Source of the DNA: Paracoccus ravus
GTDB lineage: Bacteria > Pseudomonadota > Alphaproteobacteria > Rhodobacterales > Rhodobacteraceae
Reading direction: 5' to 3'
Length of the DNA stretch: 64,000 nt
Assembly: GCF_004522175.1 (NCBI RefSeq)
Contig: NZ_SDEB01000021.1
Coordinates: 1-64,000 of the forward strand
The notes under the pieces were generated by a model, which did not search any database, had not been told where the DNA came from, and saw only the letters and a program-made list of their open reading frames with translations. The stretch's first letter is position 1. The number at the start of each line of letters is the position of its first letter. Shown in pieces: positions 18,744 through 26,583 of this stretch. Made by a program: the position numbers and the translations under genes.

Positions 18744-19010
18744 ATGGCCAATACGCCCCAGTCGAAAAAGCGCGCCCGCCAGATCGAGCGCGTGACCGAA
18801 GTCAACAAAGCACGCCGCTCGCGCATCCGCACCTTCCTGCGCAAGGTTGAAGAAGCCATCGCCTCGGGCGATGCTGCTGCTGCGAAAGCCGCTCTGCAAG
18901 CTGCTCAGCCGGAACTGATGCGCGGCGTTACCAAAGGCGTGGTTCACAAGAACACCGCCGCCCGCAAGGTCTCGCGCCTCGCGGCACGCGTGAAAGCCCT
19001 CGCCGCCTGA
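18744..19010 (+). CDS. rpsT: 30S ribosomal protein S20
   Basis: Binds 16S rRNA early in small-subunit assembly. The 88-residue Lys/Arg/Ala-rich helical protein begins [19 protein letters not shown] and has the family ending with an Ala-rich helix ([14 protein letters not shown]). I chose the ATG at 18744 over the in-frame ATG at 18696 because [10 protein letters not shown] is the conserved start. It is followed by a hairpin at 19050-19078 and the dnaA control region. Confidence 0.98.
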   Translation: MANTPQSKKRARQIERVTEVNKARRSRIRTFLRKVEEAIASGDAAAAKAALQAAQPELMRGVTKGVVHKNTAARKVSRLAARVKALAA

Positions 19011-19049
19011 TCGGGCTGCGGCTTTTACGCAACTATAGGTAGAATTAGT

Positions 19050-19083
19050 ATGGGCGCGTTCGTCTAGGGCGCGCCCATTTCCA
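19050..19083 (+). terminator. Hairpin terminator after rpsT
   Basis: Perfect 9-base arms ATGGGCGCG (19050-19058) and CGCGCCCAT (19070-19078) enclose an 11-base loop and are followed by TT. The T-run is short, but the stem is strong. Confidence 0.6.
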
Positions 19084-19101
19084 TTAGACCACATGGTCTA
19101 A
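19084..19101. promoter_or_regulatory. 18-base palindrome upstream of dnaA
   Basis: Perfect inverted repeat TTAGACCA (19084-19091) and TGGTCTAA (19094-19101) separated by two bases. It abuts the rpsT terminator and lies 38 bases before the candidate dnaA -35 box. This is the geometry of a dimeric repressor operator; the binding protein is unknown. Confidence 0.5.
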
Positions 19102-19138
19102 ATAACTGAAAAACATAGGCTTTCGTGCTGTCACGATT

Positions 19139-19167
19139 TTGTCACCGCGCCGCGAGATTCGAATAGG
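19139..19167 (+). promoter_or_regulatory. Candidate dnaA promoter with GANTC in the spacer
   Basis: TTGTCA (19139-19144) and AATAGG (19162-19167) are 17 bases apart. A GATTC (19156-19160), the CcrM methylation target in alphaproteobacteria, sits just before the -10 box. The leader to the ATG at 19492 would be over 300 bases. Confidence 0.4.
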
Positions 19168-19491
19168 CAAAGTGGCTGTCAAGCGCGAAGAACGGTTGTC
19201 GGCAGAGCACCTCTCTTGCTAGCTTCGGTCCTGCGATTCACATCGCACCTGGGGGACATGCCCCATGGACCGGCACTGCCGTCGGACATGGGCTGGGACG
19301 TTTGATCGGGGGACGATCAGCGACCAACTGTATGAGTGAGCCGGCTTCTTGCCGGATCATGAGTCATGTTTGAGTTAACGCCGCAGGACGGCTTCAACGT
19401 CGCGCGATTTGCGACGCAGGGTCCTGTCGTTTTACCTCTTGTCCATCCGGGACCGATGCCGAATCAACACCGCCGGAGAAACCGGCGGATC

Positions 19492-20883
19492 ATGGGCAAA
19501 GAAACGGACTTGGGCGAGATGGATAAGATTTGGGGGCAGGCGCGTGAAGAACTTCAGAAGATCGTCGGTGCCGACAGTTTCGCGACCTGGATCGAGCCCC
19601 TTCGCCTGAGCGGCGTCGAGGAAGGCACGGCCACCATCCAATGCCCGACGCGCTTTTTGTCGGATTGGGTCTCGCGCCATTACAGCGACGACATCCTGAA
19701 GGTTCTGGATCGTCTCGACGGGCCGGTGCAACGCATCGCCTTCGAGACCCGCAGCCAGACCAGCCGTCAGGTCGCCGCCGCCAATACCGAGCCCAAGCGG
19801 GCTGCGCCCCGTGCCGCGGTGGCCACTGCCGCTGCCGAGGACGAGCTGACCGCGCCGCTGGACCAGCGTTTCACCTTCGACAATTTCATCGTCGGAAAAC
19901 CCAACGAGCTGGCCCATGCCGCCGCGCGCCGCGTCGCCGAAGGCGGGCCGGTGACCTTCAACCCGCTTTTCCTTTATGGCGGCGTCGGGCTGGGCAAGAC
20001 CCATCTTATGCATGCCATCGCCCGCGAATTCCAGATCCGCCAGCCCGAGGCCAGGGTGCTTTATCTCTCGGCCGAGCAATTCATGTATCGCTTCGTGCAG
20101 GCCTTGCGCGACCGCACCGTGATGGATTTCAAGGAACTCTTCCGCAATGTTTCGGTCCTGATGGTTGATGACGTGCAGTTCATCGCCGGCAAGGATTCGA
20201 CGCAGGAAGAATTCTTCCATACGTTCAATACCTTGGTCGATCAAGGCAAGCAGATCGTCATCTCGGCGGACCGCGCGCCGGGCGAGATCAAGGATATGGA
20301 AGAGCGCATCAAGTCGCGCCTGCAATGCGGTCTGGTCGTGGACCTGCACCCGACCGATTACGAGCTGCGCTTGGGCATCCTGCAATCCAAGACCGACAGT
20401 TTCCGCCTGCAATATCCGGGCCTGCAACTGGCGCCGGGCGTGCTGGAATTCCTCGCCCATCGCATCACCTCGAACGTCCGTGTCCTCGAAGGCGCGCTGC
20501 AGCGGCTCTTTGCCTTTGCCAGCCTGATGGGCCGCGAGATCACGCTGGACATGACGCAGGAATGTCTGGCCGATATCCTGCGCGCCAATGACCGCAAGGT
20601 CTCGATCGAAGAGATCCAGCGCAAGGTCGCCGAGCATTACAATATCCGCCTCGCCGACATGATCGGGCCGAAGCGCGTGCGCACCGTCGCCCGCCCGCGC
20701 CAGATCGCGATGTACTTGTCCAAGCAGATGACCTCGCGCTCGCTGCCCGAAATCGGGCGTCGTTTCGGTGGCCGCGATCACACCACGATCATGCATGGCG
20801 TGCGCAAGATCGAGGAACTGCGCTCGGCCGATCGCAGCCTGTCCGAGGATATCGACCTGCTGCGGCGGCTTCTCGAGGCCTGA
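19492..20883 (+). CDS. dnaA: Chromosomal replication initiator DnaA
   Basis: AAA+ ATPase that binds DnaA boxes and opens the origin. The 463 residues from the chosen ATG contain an N-terminal DnaB-interaction domain (residues 12-80, starting KIWGQAREELQKIVG), a variable linker, the ATPase domain with Walker A GGVGLGKT (163-170) and Walker B LMVDDVQFI, and a C-terminal helix-turn-helix with GGRDHTTIMHGVRKI. I chose the ATG at 19492 (MGKETDLGEMDKIWG); MDKIWGQ at 19519 is the other good candidate. The frame upstream to 19366 lacks family similarity. Confidence 0.98.
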   Translation: MGKETDLGEMDKIWGQAREELQKIVGADSFATWIEPLRLSGVEEGTATIQCPTRFLSDWVSRHYSDDILKVLDRLDGPVQRIAFETRSQTSRQVAAANTEPKRAAPRAAVATAAAEDELTAPLDQRFTFDNFIVGKPNELAHAAARRVAEGGPVTFNPLFLYGGVGLGKTHLMHAIAREFQIRQPEARVLYLSAEQFMYRFVQALRDRTVMDFKELFRNVSVLMVDDVQFIAGKDSTQEEFFHTFNTLVDQGKQIVISADRAPGEIKDMEERIKSRLQCGLVVDLHPTDYELRLGILQSKTDSFRLQYPGLQLAPGVLEFLAHRITSNVRVLEGALQRLFAFASLMGREITLDMTQECLADILRANDRKVSIEEIQRKVAEHYNIRLADMIGPKRVRTVARPRQIAMYLSKQMTSRSLPEIGRRFGGRDHTTIMHGVRKIEELRSADRSLSEDIDLLRRLLEA

Positions 20884-20904
20884 GGCCTCTGATCCGCTTG
20901 ACCC

Positions 20905-20932
20905 GCCGGGCAAATCTGCGAAATTGCCCGGC
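20905..20932. terminator. Hairpin between dnaA and dnaN
   Basis: Perfect 9-base arms GCCGGGCAA (20905-20913) and TTGCCCGGC (20924-20932) enclose a 10-base loop. There is no T-run. Its right arm contains the dnaN -35 box, so it may affect dnaN transcription rather than only end dnaA transcription. Confidence 0.45.
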
Positions 20933-20952
20933 ACTGGGTTGGGCCTTATAGT
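20924..20952 (+). promoter_or_regulatory. Candidate promoter of dnaN-recF
   Basis: TTGCCC (20924-20929) and TATAGT (20947-20952) are 17 bases apart, 37 bases before the dnaN start. Confidence 0.5.
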
Positions 20953-20989
20953 CGGCCTTCCCGCTGCGAACGACATATAAGGACCGACC

Positions 20990-22108
20990 ATGAAATTTGC
21001 GATCGAACGTGCCGATCTGGTTAAGGCAGTTTCTCAGGCACAGTCCGTTGTCGAGCGGCGCAACACGATTCCGATCCTCGCCAATGTCCTGATCGAAACG
21101 ACGTCCGATGGCGTCAGTTTCCGCGCGACGGATCTGGACACCGAGATCGTCTATCTGGCCAATGCCCAGATCGAGCGCCCCGGCGCCACGACCGTCTCGG
21201 CCAGCATGCTCAATGACATTGCCCGCAAGCTGCCCGATGGCGCGCTGGTGCAGTTGGACCTTGACCTGAATTCGGGCCGCCTCTCGGTGCAGGCCGGGCG
21301 CTCGAATTTCAGCCTGGCGACCCTGCCGCGCGAGGATTTTCCGGTCATGTCCTCGTCGGAATATTCGGCGAATTTCTCGGCCCCCGCTTCGGTGCTGCGT
21401 CGGTTGTTCGACAAGTCGAAATTCGCCATCTCGAACGAGGAAACCCGCTATTATCTGAACGGCGTCTATATGCATGTGGCGCAATCCGAGGACGGTCCAT
21501 CCCTGCGCTGCGTCGCGACCGACGGCCATCGTCTGGCCCGGATCGATGCCACGCTGCCAGCAGGGGCGGCTGAAATGCCCGGCGTGATCGTGCCGCGCAA
21601 GACCGTCACCGAGCTGCGCAAGCTCTTGGACGACGACGCGACCGAGATCGCCGTTTCGGTCAGCGAAACAAAGGTGCGCTACGCCACGCCCACGATCACC
21701 CTGACCTCGAAGGTCATCGACGGCACTTTCCCGGATTACAGCCGCGTCATCCCCTCGGGCAATGCCCGCAAGCTGGAAGTCGACGCCGGCGATTTCGCCA
21801 AAGCCGTTGACCGCGTCGCCACCGTCAGCAGCGAGCGTTCGCGCGCAGTCAAGCTGTCCTTGGACGAAGACCGGCTGGTCCTGTCCGTGAACGCCCCCGA
21901 TGCCGGTGCGGCCGAGGAAGAACTGCCCGTGGCCTATGCCGACGAGCCGCTGGAAATCGGCTTCAACGCCAAATACCTGCACGAAATCGCGGGCCAGATC
22001 GACCGCGAGAACGCCGTTTTCCTGTTCAACGGCTCGGGCGATGCGGCGCTGATCCGCGAGGGCGGCGACACCAGCGCCGTCTATGTCGTCATGCCGATGC
22101 GCGTGTGA
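20990..22108 (+). CDS. dnaN: DNA polymerase III beta subunit (sliding clamp)
   Basis: Forms the ring that tethers DNA polymerase III to DNA. The 372-residue length and three-domain layout are normal. It starts MKFAIERADLVKAVSQAQSV, contains RRNTIPILANVLIET and TKVRYATPTITLTSKVIDG, and ends with the conserved YVVMPMRV. The GTG start of recF overlaps its stop by four bases, so dnaN and recF are translationally coupled. Confidence 0.98.
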   Translation: MKFAIERADLVKAVSQAQSVVERRNTIPILANVLIETTSDGVSFRATDLDTEIVYLANAQIERPGATTVSASMLNDIARKLPDGALVQLDLDLNSGRLSVQAGRSNFSLATLPREDFPVMSSSEYSANFSAPASVLRRLFDKSKFAISNEETRYYLNGVYMHVAQSEDGPSLRCVATDGHRLARIDATLPAGAAEMPGVIVPRKTVTELRKLLDDDATEIAVSVSETKVRYATPTITLTSKVIDGTFPDYSRVIPSGNARKLEVDAGDFAKAVDRVATVSSERSRAVKLSLDEDRLVLSVNAPDAGAAEEELPVAYADEPLEIGFNAKYLHEIAGQIDRENAVFLFNGSGDAALIREGGDTSAVYVVMPMRV

Positions 22109-23175
22109 CGCTAACGCATCTGCATCTGACCCAGTTTCGCAGCTGGGCTCGTCTTGAGATCGATACCGACCAGCGGCCCGTGGCAATTCACGGGCCGAAT
22201 GGCGCTGGCAAGACCAATATCCTTGAGGCGATGTCCATGCTTTCGCCCGGTCGCGGGATGCGGGGTGCGCAGCCTGCCGATCAGGCGCGGCGCGGCCCGG
22301 ATGTCGGCTGGCAGATCCGCGCCACGCTTGGCGACAGGCAGATAGCCACTCGCGCGCTGCCGGGCCAGTCCCGCGAAGTCACGATCGACGACAAGCAAGC
22401 GACGCAGGTGGCTCTTGGCAATCTGATGCGGGTGATCTGGCTGACCCCCGCAATGGACCGGATATGGACCGACGCGCCCGAGGCCCGCCGCCGCTTCCTT
22501 GACCGCATTACCCTAAGCTTCACCCCCGGCCATGCCGAGGATGCCTTGGGTTATGAAAAGGCCATGCGCGAGCGCAACCGGCTCCTAAAGGACGAGGTCC
22601 GCGACGCGGGCTGGTATCGCGCGCTGGAATTGCAGATGGCCGATATGGGGGCTGCGGTCACCCGAAATCGGCTGGATGCCATTGCCCTGATCATGGCGGC
22701 GCAGGACGGTGCCGAGACGGCGTTCCCCGCCGCCACGCTGACGCTGCTGCCCGGTGAAGGTGCCGCCGATGACCCCGACCCCGACAGCATTGCCACGCGC
22801 CTAGCCGAAGGCCGCGTCCGTGACATGGCCGCCGGGCGCACGCTGAGCGGCCCGCATCGCGCCGATCTGGGCGCGCATTGGGGACCGCAGGACATGCCCG
22901 CCGCGCTGAGTTCCACGGGTGAGCAAAAGGCGCTGCTTCTGTCTCTGATCCTCGCGAATGCCCGTGCGCTGGCCGAGGAAGCGCCAGTGCTACTGCTGGA
23001 TGAGGTGGCGGCGCATTTGGATGCCGACCGGCGCGCCGCTTTGCATGACGAAATCTGCGCGCTTACCGCGCAATGTTTCCTGACCGGCACCGGCCCCGAA
23101 TTGTTCGACACGCTTCGGGGCCGGGCGCAATTTCTGAACGTCACCCGCGACGGCGACGCATCAAGGCTTAGCTGA
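22105..23175 (+). CDS. recF: DNA replication and repair protein RecF
   Basis: SMC-like ATPase that helps load RecA at single-strand gaps. The 356-residue protein has Walker A GPNGAGKTN (about 29-37), the ABC signature region LSSTGEQKALLLSLILA and Walker B PVLLLDEVAAHLD. Start is GTG at 22105, in the dnaN overlap. In many relatives gyrB follows; here the next gene is the convergent adenine deaminase, whose stop overlaps recF by eight bases. Confidence 0.96.
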   Translation: MTLTHLHLTQFRSWARLEIDTDQRPVAIHGPNGAGKTNILEAMSMLSPGRGMRGAQPADQARRGPDVGWQIRATLGDRQIATRALPGQSREVTIDDKQATQVALGNLMRVIWLTPAMDRIWTDAPEARRRFLDRITLSFTPGHAEDALGYEKAMRERNRLLKDEVRDAGWYRALELQMADMGAAVTRNRLDAIALIMAAQDGAETAFPAATLTLLPGEGAADDPDPDSIATRLAEGRVRDMAAGRTLSGPHRADLGAHWGPQDMPAALSSTGEQKALLLSLILANARALAEEAPVLLLDEVAAHLDADRRAALHDEICALTAQCFLTGTGPELFDTLRGRAQFLNVTRDGDASRLS

Positions 23176-24946
23176 CGATCAGATCGACCAGCTCAAAGCT
23201 GCGCACATCGACAATGCCCAGATCCGAGATCCGAAGTTCCGGGATCACCACCAGAGCCAGCAGCGAATGCTGCATATAGGCGTTGTTCAGGTTGCAGCCG
23301 CAATCCTGCATGGCCTGCACGATGGCCTGCGCAGCCTCGGCCACCTCCTCGGCGGGACGGTCGGACATCAACCCACCGATGGGCAAGGCGACGCTGGCCA
23401 GTTCCGCGCCATCGCGGAAGACGGTGACGCCGCCCCCCAGACGCCCCAGATGGTTCGCTGCCGCCGCCATCGTTTCGCGACAGGTCCCGACCACGATCAT
23501 ATGGTGGCTGTCATGCGCCACCGTCGAGGCCACGGCGACTTTGCCCCGATAGCCGAAGCCCGAGACGAAGCCGTTCACCACCCCGCCCGTGCCCTGATGC
23601 CGTTCGACCAGCGCGATCTGGCAGGTATCGCCCTGCCCTTCGACGACACCTTCACGGATCGGCAGATCGGCCTCGAGCGCCTGGGTCGGGGCCTGATTTT
23701 CAACCACGCCGATGACCCGGACGCGGGCCTGATCTCCGCTCGCCCGGACCTCGAAATCCGCACCCGCCAGTTCCTTGCCAAGCCGCACCGATTTGCGCGC
23801 CCGCTCGGGCCAGTCGATGCGCGGACAAGCAACCAGCAGCTTGCCCGCTTCCGCGACCAGCTGACCCTGCGCGATCACCGCCTCGATCGGCAGCGTCCGC
23901 AGGTCCGAGGTCAGAATCACATCCGCCCGCCGCCCCGGGGTAATCGAGCCAAGCTCGCGCTCCTGCCCGAAATGGCTGGCGGTATTGATCGTCGCCATCT
24001 GGATCGCGATCAGGGGGTCGCAGCCGCAATCGATGGCGTGGCGCACGACTCGGTTCATATGGCCGTCATTCACCAGCGTACCGGAATGGCAATCATCGGT
24101 GCACAGGATGAAGAAACGCGGATCAAGGCCCTTTTCGGTGATCGCGGTGATCTGCGTTTCCACGTCATACCATGCCGAGCCCAGTCGCATCATGCAGCCC
24201 ATGCCCTGACGGACGCGGGCGATACCCTGCGCCTCGCTGGTGGTTTCGTGGTCATCCGCCGCGCCGCCCGCGACATAGGCATGGAAGGGCCGGCCCAGAT
24301 CGGGGCTGGCGTAATGGCCGCCGACGGTCTTTCCCGCCGCGCGTGTCGCCGCGATCTCGCCCAGCATCTGCGGATCGCCCGCCGCGACCCCGGGGAAGTT
24401 CATCATCTCGCCCAGACCGATTATGCCCTCCCAGCCCATCGCCTGCGCAACCTCGCCCTCGGTGATGGGTGCACCGGTGGTTTCCAGACCGGGGGCCGAG
24501 GGGGCGCAGCTCGGCATCTGAGTCAACATGCTGACCGGCTGGATCAGCGATTCGTCCCGCATCAGCCGCACACCTTCAAGGCCCAGAACATTCGCGATCT
24601 CATGCGGATCGTGGAACATCGTGGTCGTGCCATGCGGGATCACCGCAGCGGCAAAACCGGCAGGCGTCAGCATCCCCGATTCGACATGCATATGCGCGTC
24701 GATCAGGCCCGGCATCATGTAGCTACCCTTGGCCTCGATCACCTGCGTCTCGGGGCCGACGGAGACGCTGGCGTCCGGGCCAACATAGGCGACACGGCCA
24801 TCAGCCACGGCAATATCCATGTCCTCGATCAGTTCACGGGTATGGACATTGACCCAAACCCCGCCCCGGATGACCAGATCCGCAAAAGCGCGTCCGGCTG
24901 CGACTTCGACCAGCCTCGGCTGCGCCTCGATCCAGGGTTTCAACAT
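23168..24946 (-). CDS. ade: Adenine deaminase
   Basis: Converts adenine to hypoxanthine and ammonia in purine salvage. The 592-residue amidohydrolase has the metal-binding segment MMPGLIDAHMHVESGMLTP near residue 95, the later FILCTDDCHSGTLVNDGH, and the C-terminal NPH/NLNNAYMQHSLLALVVIPELRIS-type end (key part MQHSLLALVVIPELR). The ATG at 24946 has an excellent ribosome site (AAGGAGAG). The frame remains open far upstream, but that part is antisense to recO. It converges on recF with an 8-base overlap. Confidence 0.94.
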   Translation of the reverse strand: MLKPWIEAQPRLVEVAAGRAFADLVIRGGVWVNVHTRELIEDMDIAVADGRVAYVGPDASVSVGPETQVIEAKGSYMMPGLIDAHMHVESGMLTPAGFAAAVIPHGTTTMFHDPHEIANVLGLEGVRLMRDESLIQPVSMLTQMPSCAPSAPGLETTGAPITEGEVAQAMGWEGIIGLGEMMNFPGVAAGDPQMLGEIAATRAAGKTVGGHYASPDLGRPFHAYVAGGAADDHETTSEAQGIARVRQGMGCMMRLGSAWYDVETQITAITEKGLDPRFFILCTDDCHSGTLVNDGHMNRVVRHAIDCGCDPLIAIQMATINTASHFGQERELGSITPGRRADVILTSDLRTLPIEAVIAQGQLVAEAGKLLVACPRIDWPERARKSVRLGKELAGADFEVRASGDQARVRVIGVVENQAPTQALEADLPIREGVVEGQGDTCQIALVERHQGTGGVVNGFVSGFGYRGKVAVASTVAHDSHHMIVVGTCRETMAAAANHLGRLGGGVTVFRDGAELASVALPIGGLMSDRPAEEVAEAAQAIVQAMQDCGCNLNNAYMQHSLLALVVIPELRISDLGIVDVRSFELVDLIVS

Positions 24947-25009
24947 GACACTCTCCTTGTTCCAATGCGCCAATTTGCGGCAGGGTGAGGCCGAAGGGAA
25001 GGCGTGACG

Positions 25010-25738
25010 ATGGAATGGCAGGGCGAAGGCAGCGTGATGACGCAACGCAAGCATGGCGAGAATGCCGTGATCCTGACCGTGCTGACGCGCGAGTTGGGCA
25101 TCCTGTCGGGCATGGTCCCGGGCGGGGCCAGCGCCAAGCGCGCCGCTATGCTGCAACCCGGAAATCGCGTCAGCCTGCGTTGGCGGGCACGGCTTGAGGA
25201 TCAGCTGGGCGGCTTCTCGGTCGAACCCGCGCGGGCGCGCTCCGGACTTCTGGCCAGCGGCGTGGCCTTGGCCGGGGTCAATGCGGTCACTTCCCTGCTC
25301 GCCTATGCCCTGCCCGAGCGCGACCCACATCCGCGCCTTTCTGACGCAACCGAGGCGCTTCTGGACCTGATGGATGAGGGCTCGGACTGGGCCACGGCCT
25401 ATCTGCTCTGGGAAATGCGGCTTTTGGACGAATTGGGCTTTGGGCTCGATCTGGGAAGCTGCGCCGTGACCGGCAGAAGCGAGGGGCTCGCCTATGTCAG
25501 CCCGCGTTCGGGGCGGGCGGTCTCGGCGGCGGCGGCGGGGGAATGGGCACCGAAGCTTTTGCCCTTGCCCGCGCTTCTGGGGGGACAGGGCAATGGCGGG
25601 ATCGAGGATGCCCTTGCCCTGTCCGGCTATTTCCTTGAGACCCGGCTTGCCGAAAGCCATGCCGGAAGGCCCTTGCCAGCCGCGCGGGCGCGGCTGGTAG
25701 CGCGGCTTACTTCACCACGGGACGCCAGCGCATCGTGA
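25010..25738 (+). CDS. recO: DNA repair protein RecO
   Basis: Works with RecF and RecR in gap repair and RecA loading. The 242-residue protein has the family start MEWQGEGSVMTQRKHGENA (OB fold). It continues with PGGASAKRAAMLQPGNRVSLRW and ends with a helical region containing LLDELGFGLDLGSCAVTG. Start is ATG 25010, behind the G-rich site GAAGGGAAGG; GTG 25004 is in frame but less family-like. Divergent from ade by 63 bases; convergent on the META gene with a 32-base overlap. Confidence 0.93.
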   Translation: MEWQGEGSVMTQRKHGENAVILTVLTRELGILSGMVPGGASAKRAAMLQPGNRVSLRWRARLEDQLGGFSVEPARARSGLLASGVALAGVNAVTSLLAYALPERDPHPRLSDATEALLDLMDEGSDWATAYLLWEMRLLDELGFGLDLGSCAVTGRSEGLAYVSPRSGRAVSAAAAGEWAPKLLPLPALLGGQGNGGIEDALALSGYFLETRLAESHAGRPLPAARARLVARLTSPRDASAS

Positions 25739-26087
25739 CATCCGGCCCGGTCATCACCAATTCGGTGCCGACGAATTTCGCATGACGCACCGCGCCAAGC
25801 GCCTTGAGGAAGGCCGCCTCGCCGCCCTCGGTGATGCAGGCCCGCCGCGTCACCGCGACATTTTTGTAAAGCAACTCGGGCAGATGCGCGAGATTGGGGC
25901 CGCGAAACGCATTGCAGGGCCCCTGCCCGCCAATCGAGCCATCTTCTTCCAGACGCGCGGTGGCGCCGCGCTCCAGAGTGACGCCCTCGATCTCGACCAA
26001 TTCGTAATCCCCCGTCACGGGGCGGGTTTCGGCATGGGCGACAAGCCCCATGCCCGAGACGATCGCGGCAAGTATCAGGCGGCGCAT
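25707..26087 (-). CDS. META-domain protein, secreted
   Basis: The 126-residue protein has a signal peptide (MRRLILAAIVSGMGLVAHAE) and a META/HslJ-like domain with the hallmark GGQGPCNAFRGP and a second Cys in TRRACITEGGEAAFLKAL. META proteins are small envelope proteins of uncertain function linked to stress or heat shock in HslJ. It follows a second META gene by only three bases, so the two are a tandem pair. Its 3' end overlaps the convergent recO gene. Confidence 0.8.
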   Translation of the reverse strand: MRRLILAAIVSGMGLVAHAETRPVTGDYELVEIEGVTLERGATARLEEDGSIGGQGPCNAFRGPNLAHLPELLYKNVAVTRRACITEGGEAAFLKALGAVRHAKFVGTELVMTGPDVTMRWRPVVK

Positions 26088-26090
26088 GGC

Positions 26091-26507
26091 TTATTCCTTG
26101 TGATAACCCGGCTCATAGGTCAGGTAGGTCGGGCCGGTGATCTTCAGGACGCCGCCGAGATAGGTGATACCATCTGCCTGACGCAGCGCGTCGAAATAGC
26201 GGTTTTCCAGACGTGCCCGATTGCCGCTGCACCCTGCCCCGCTGGTGGTCAACTCGCCGATCTTGAAGCCCGGCGGCTCGGCGGTCTGCGATGCGGCATA
26301 GGTATTGCAGGGCGCCTTGCCTGAGATCGAGCCGTCCGCCGCAATCGTCAGGCCCACATTGCGCAGGGGCACGGTATCGGAACCAATGCCCACCAGCACA
26401 TATTGCCCGGTCGGGACATTCGCCCCGGTTCCGGTTCCGGTCGGTTCACAGGCCGCGAGAGCGGTCAGCGCAAGTGCTGCTGCCGAAAGCGGAAGAAAAC
26501 GGGTCAT
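26091..26507 (-). CDS. META-domain lipoprotein
   Basis: The 138-residue protein has a lipoprotein signal with lipobox LAAC (Cys20). A META domain follows, with the same hallmark as its neighbour, SGKAPCNTYAASQ, and a second Cys in SGAGCSGNRARLENRYFDAL. The pair probably arose by duplication: one copy is lipid-anchored and one is soluble periplasmic. Function unknown. Confidence 0.82.
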   Translation of the reverse strand: MTRFLPLSAAALALTALAACEPTGTGTGANVPTGQYVLVGIGSDTVPLRNVGLTIAADGSISGKAPCNTYAASQTAEPPGFKIGELTTSGAGCSGNRARLENRYFDALRQADGITYLGGVLKITGPTYLTYEPGYHKE

Positions 26508-26583
26508 TTGCGGCTCCGATCTGATGGCTCAGACATAATGCCTGAAAGCCGACCGCCGTTCCAGATGCGGAAGAAATTTCACA

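Larger units (their letters stand above)
19011..19491 (+). other. 481-base non-coding region between rpsT and dnaA
   Basis: It holds, in order: a hairpin terminator (19050-19083), an 18-base palindrome (19084-19101), a candidate promoter (19139-19167), GANTC sites at 19156-19160, 19235-19239 and 19461-19465, a dyad TGATCG/CGATCA (19303-19319) and a hairpin CCGGC/GCCGG (near 19341-19355). No consensus DnaA box TTATNCACA was seen on either strand, so there is no evidence for an origin here. The frame upstream of dnaA is open back to 19366, so a longer DnaA start cannot be fully excluded. Confidence 0.6.

Noticed and set aside
19011..19491. Replication origin between rpsT and dnaA
   Set aside because: No DnaA-box cluster (TTATNCACA or close) was seen on either strand and there is no AT-rich unwinding stretch. 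The origin is often elsewhere in this group.
24947..25660. N-terminal extension of adenine deaminase to 830 codons
   Set aside because: The upstream part is antisense to recO and lacks similarity; the ATG at 24946 has an excellent ribosome site.
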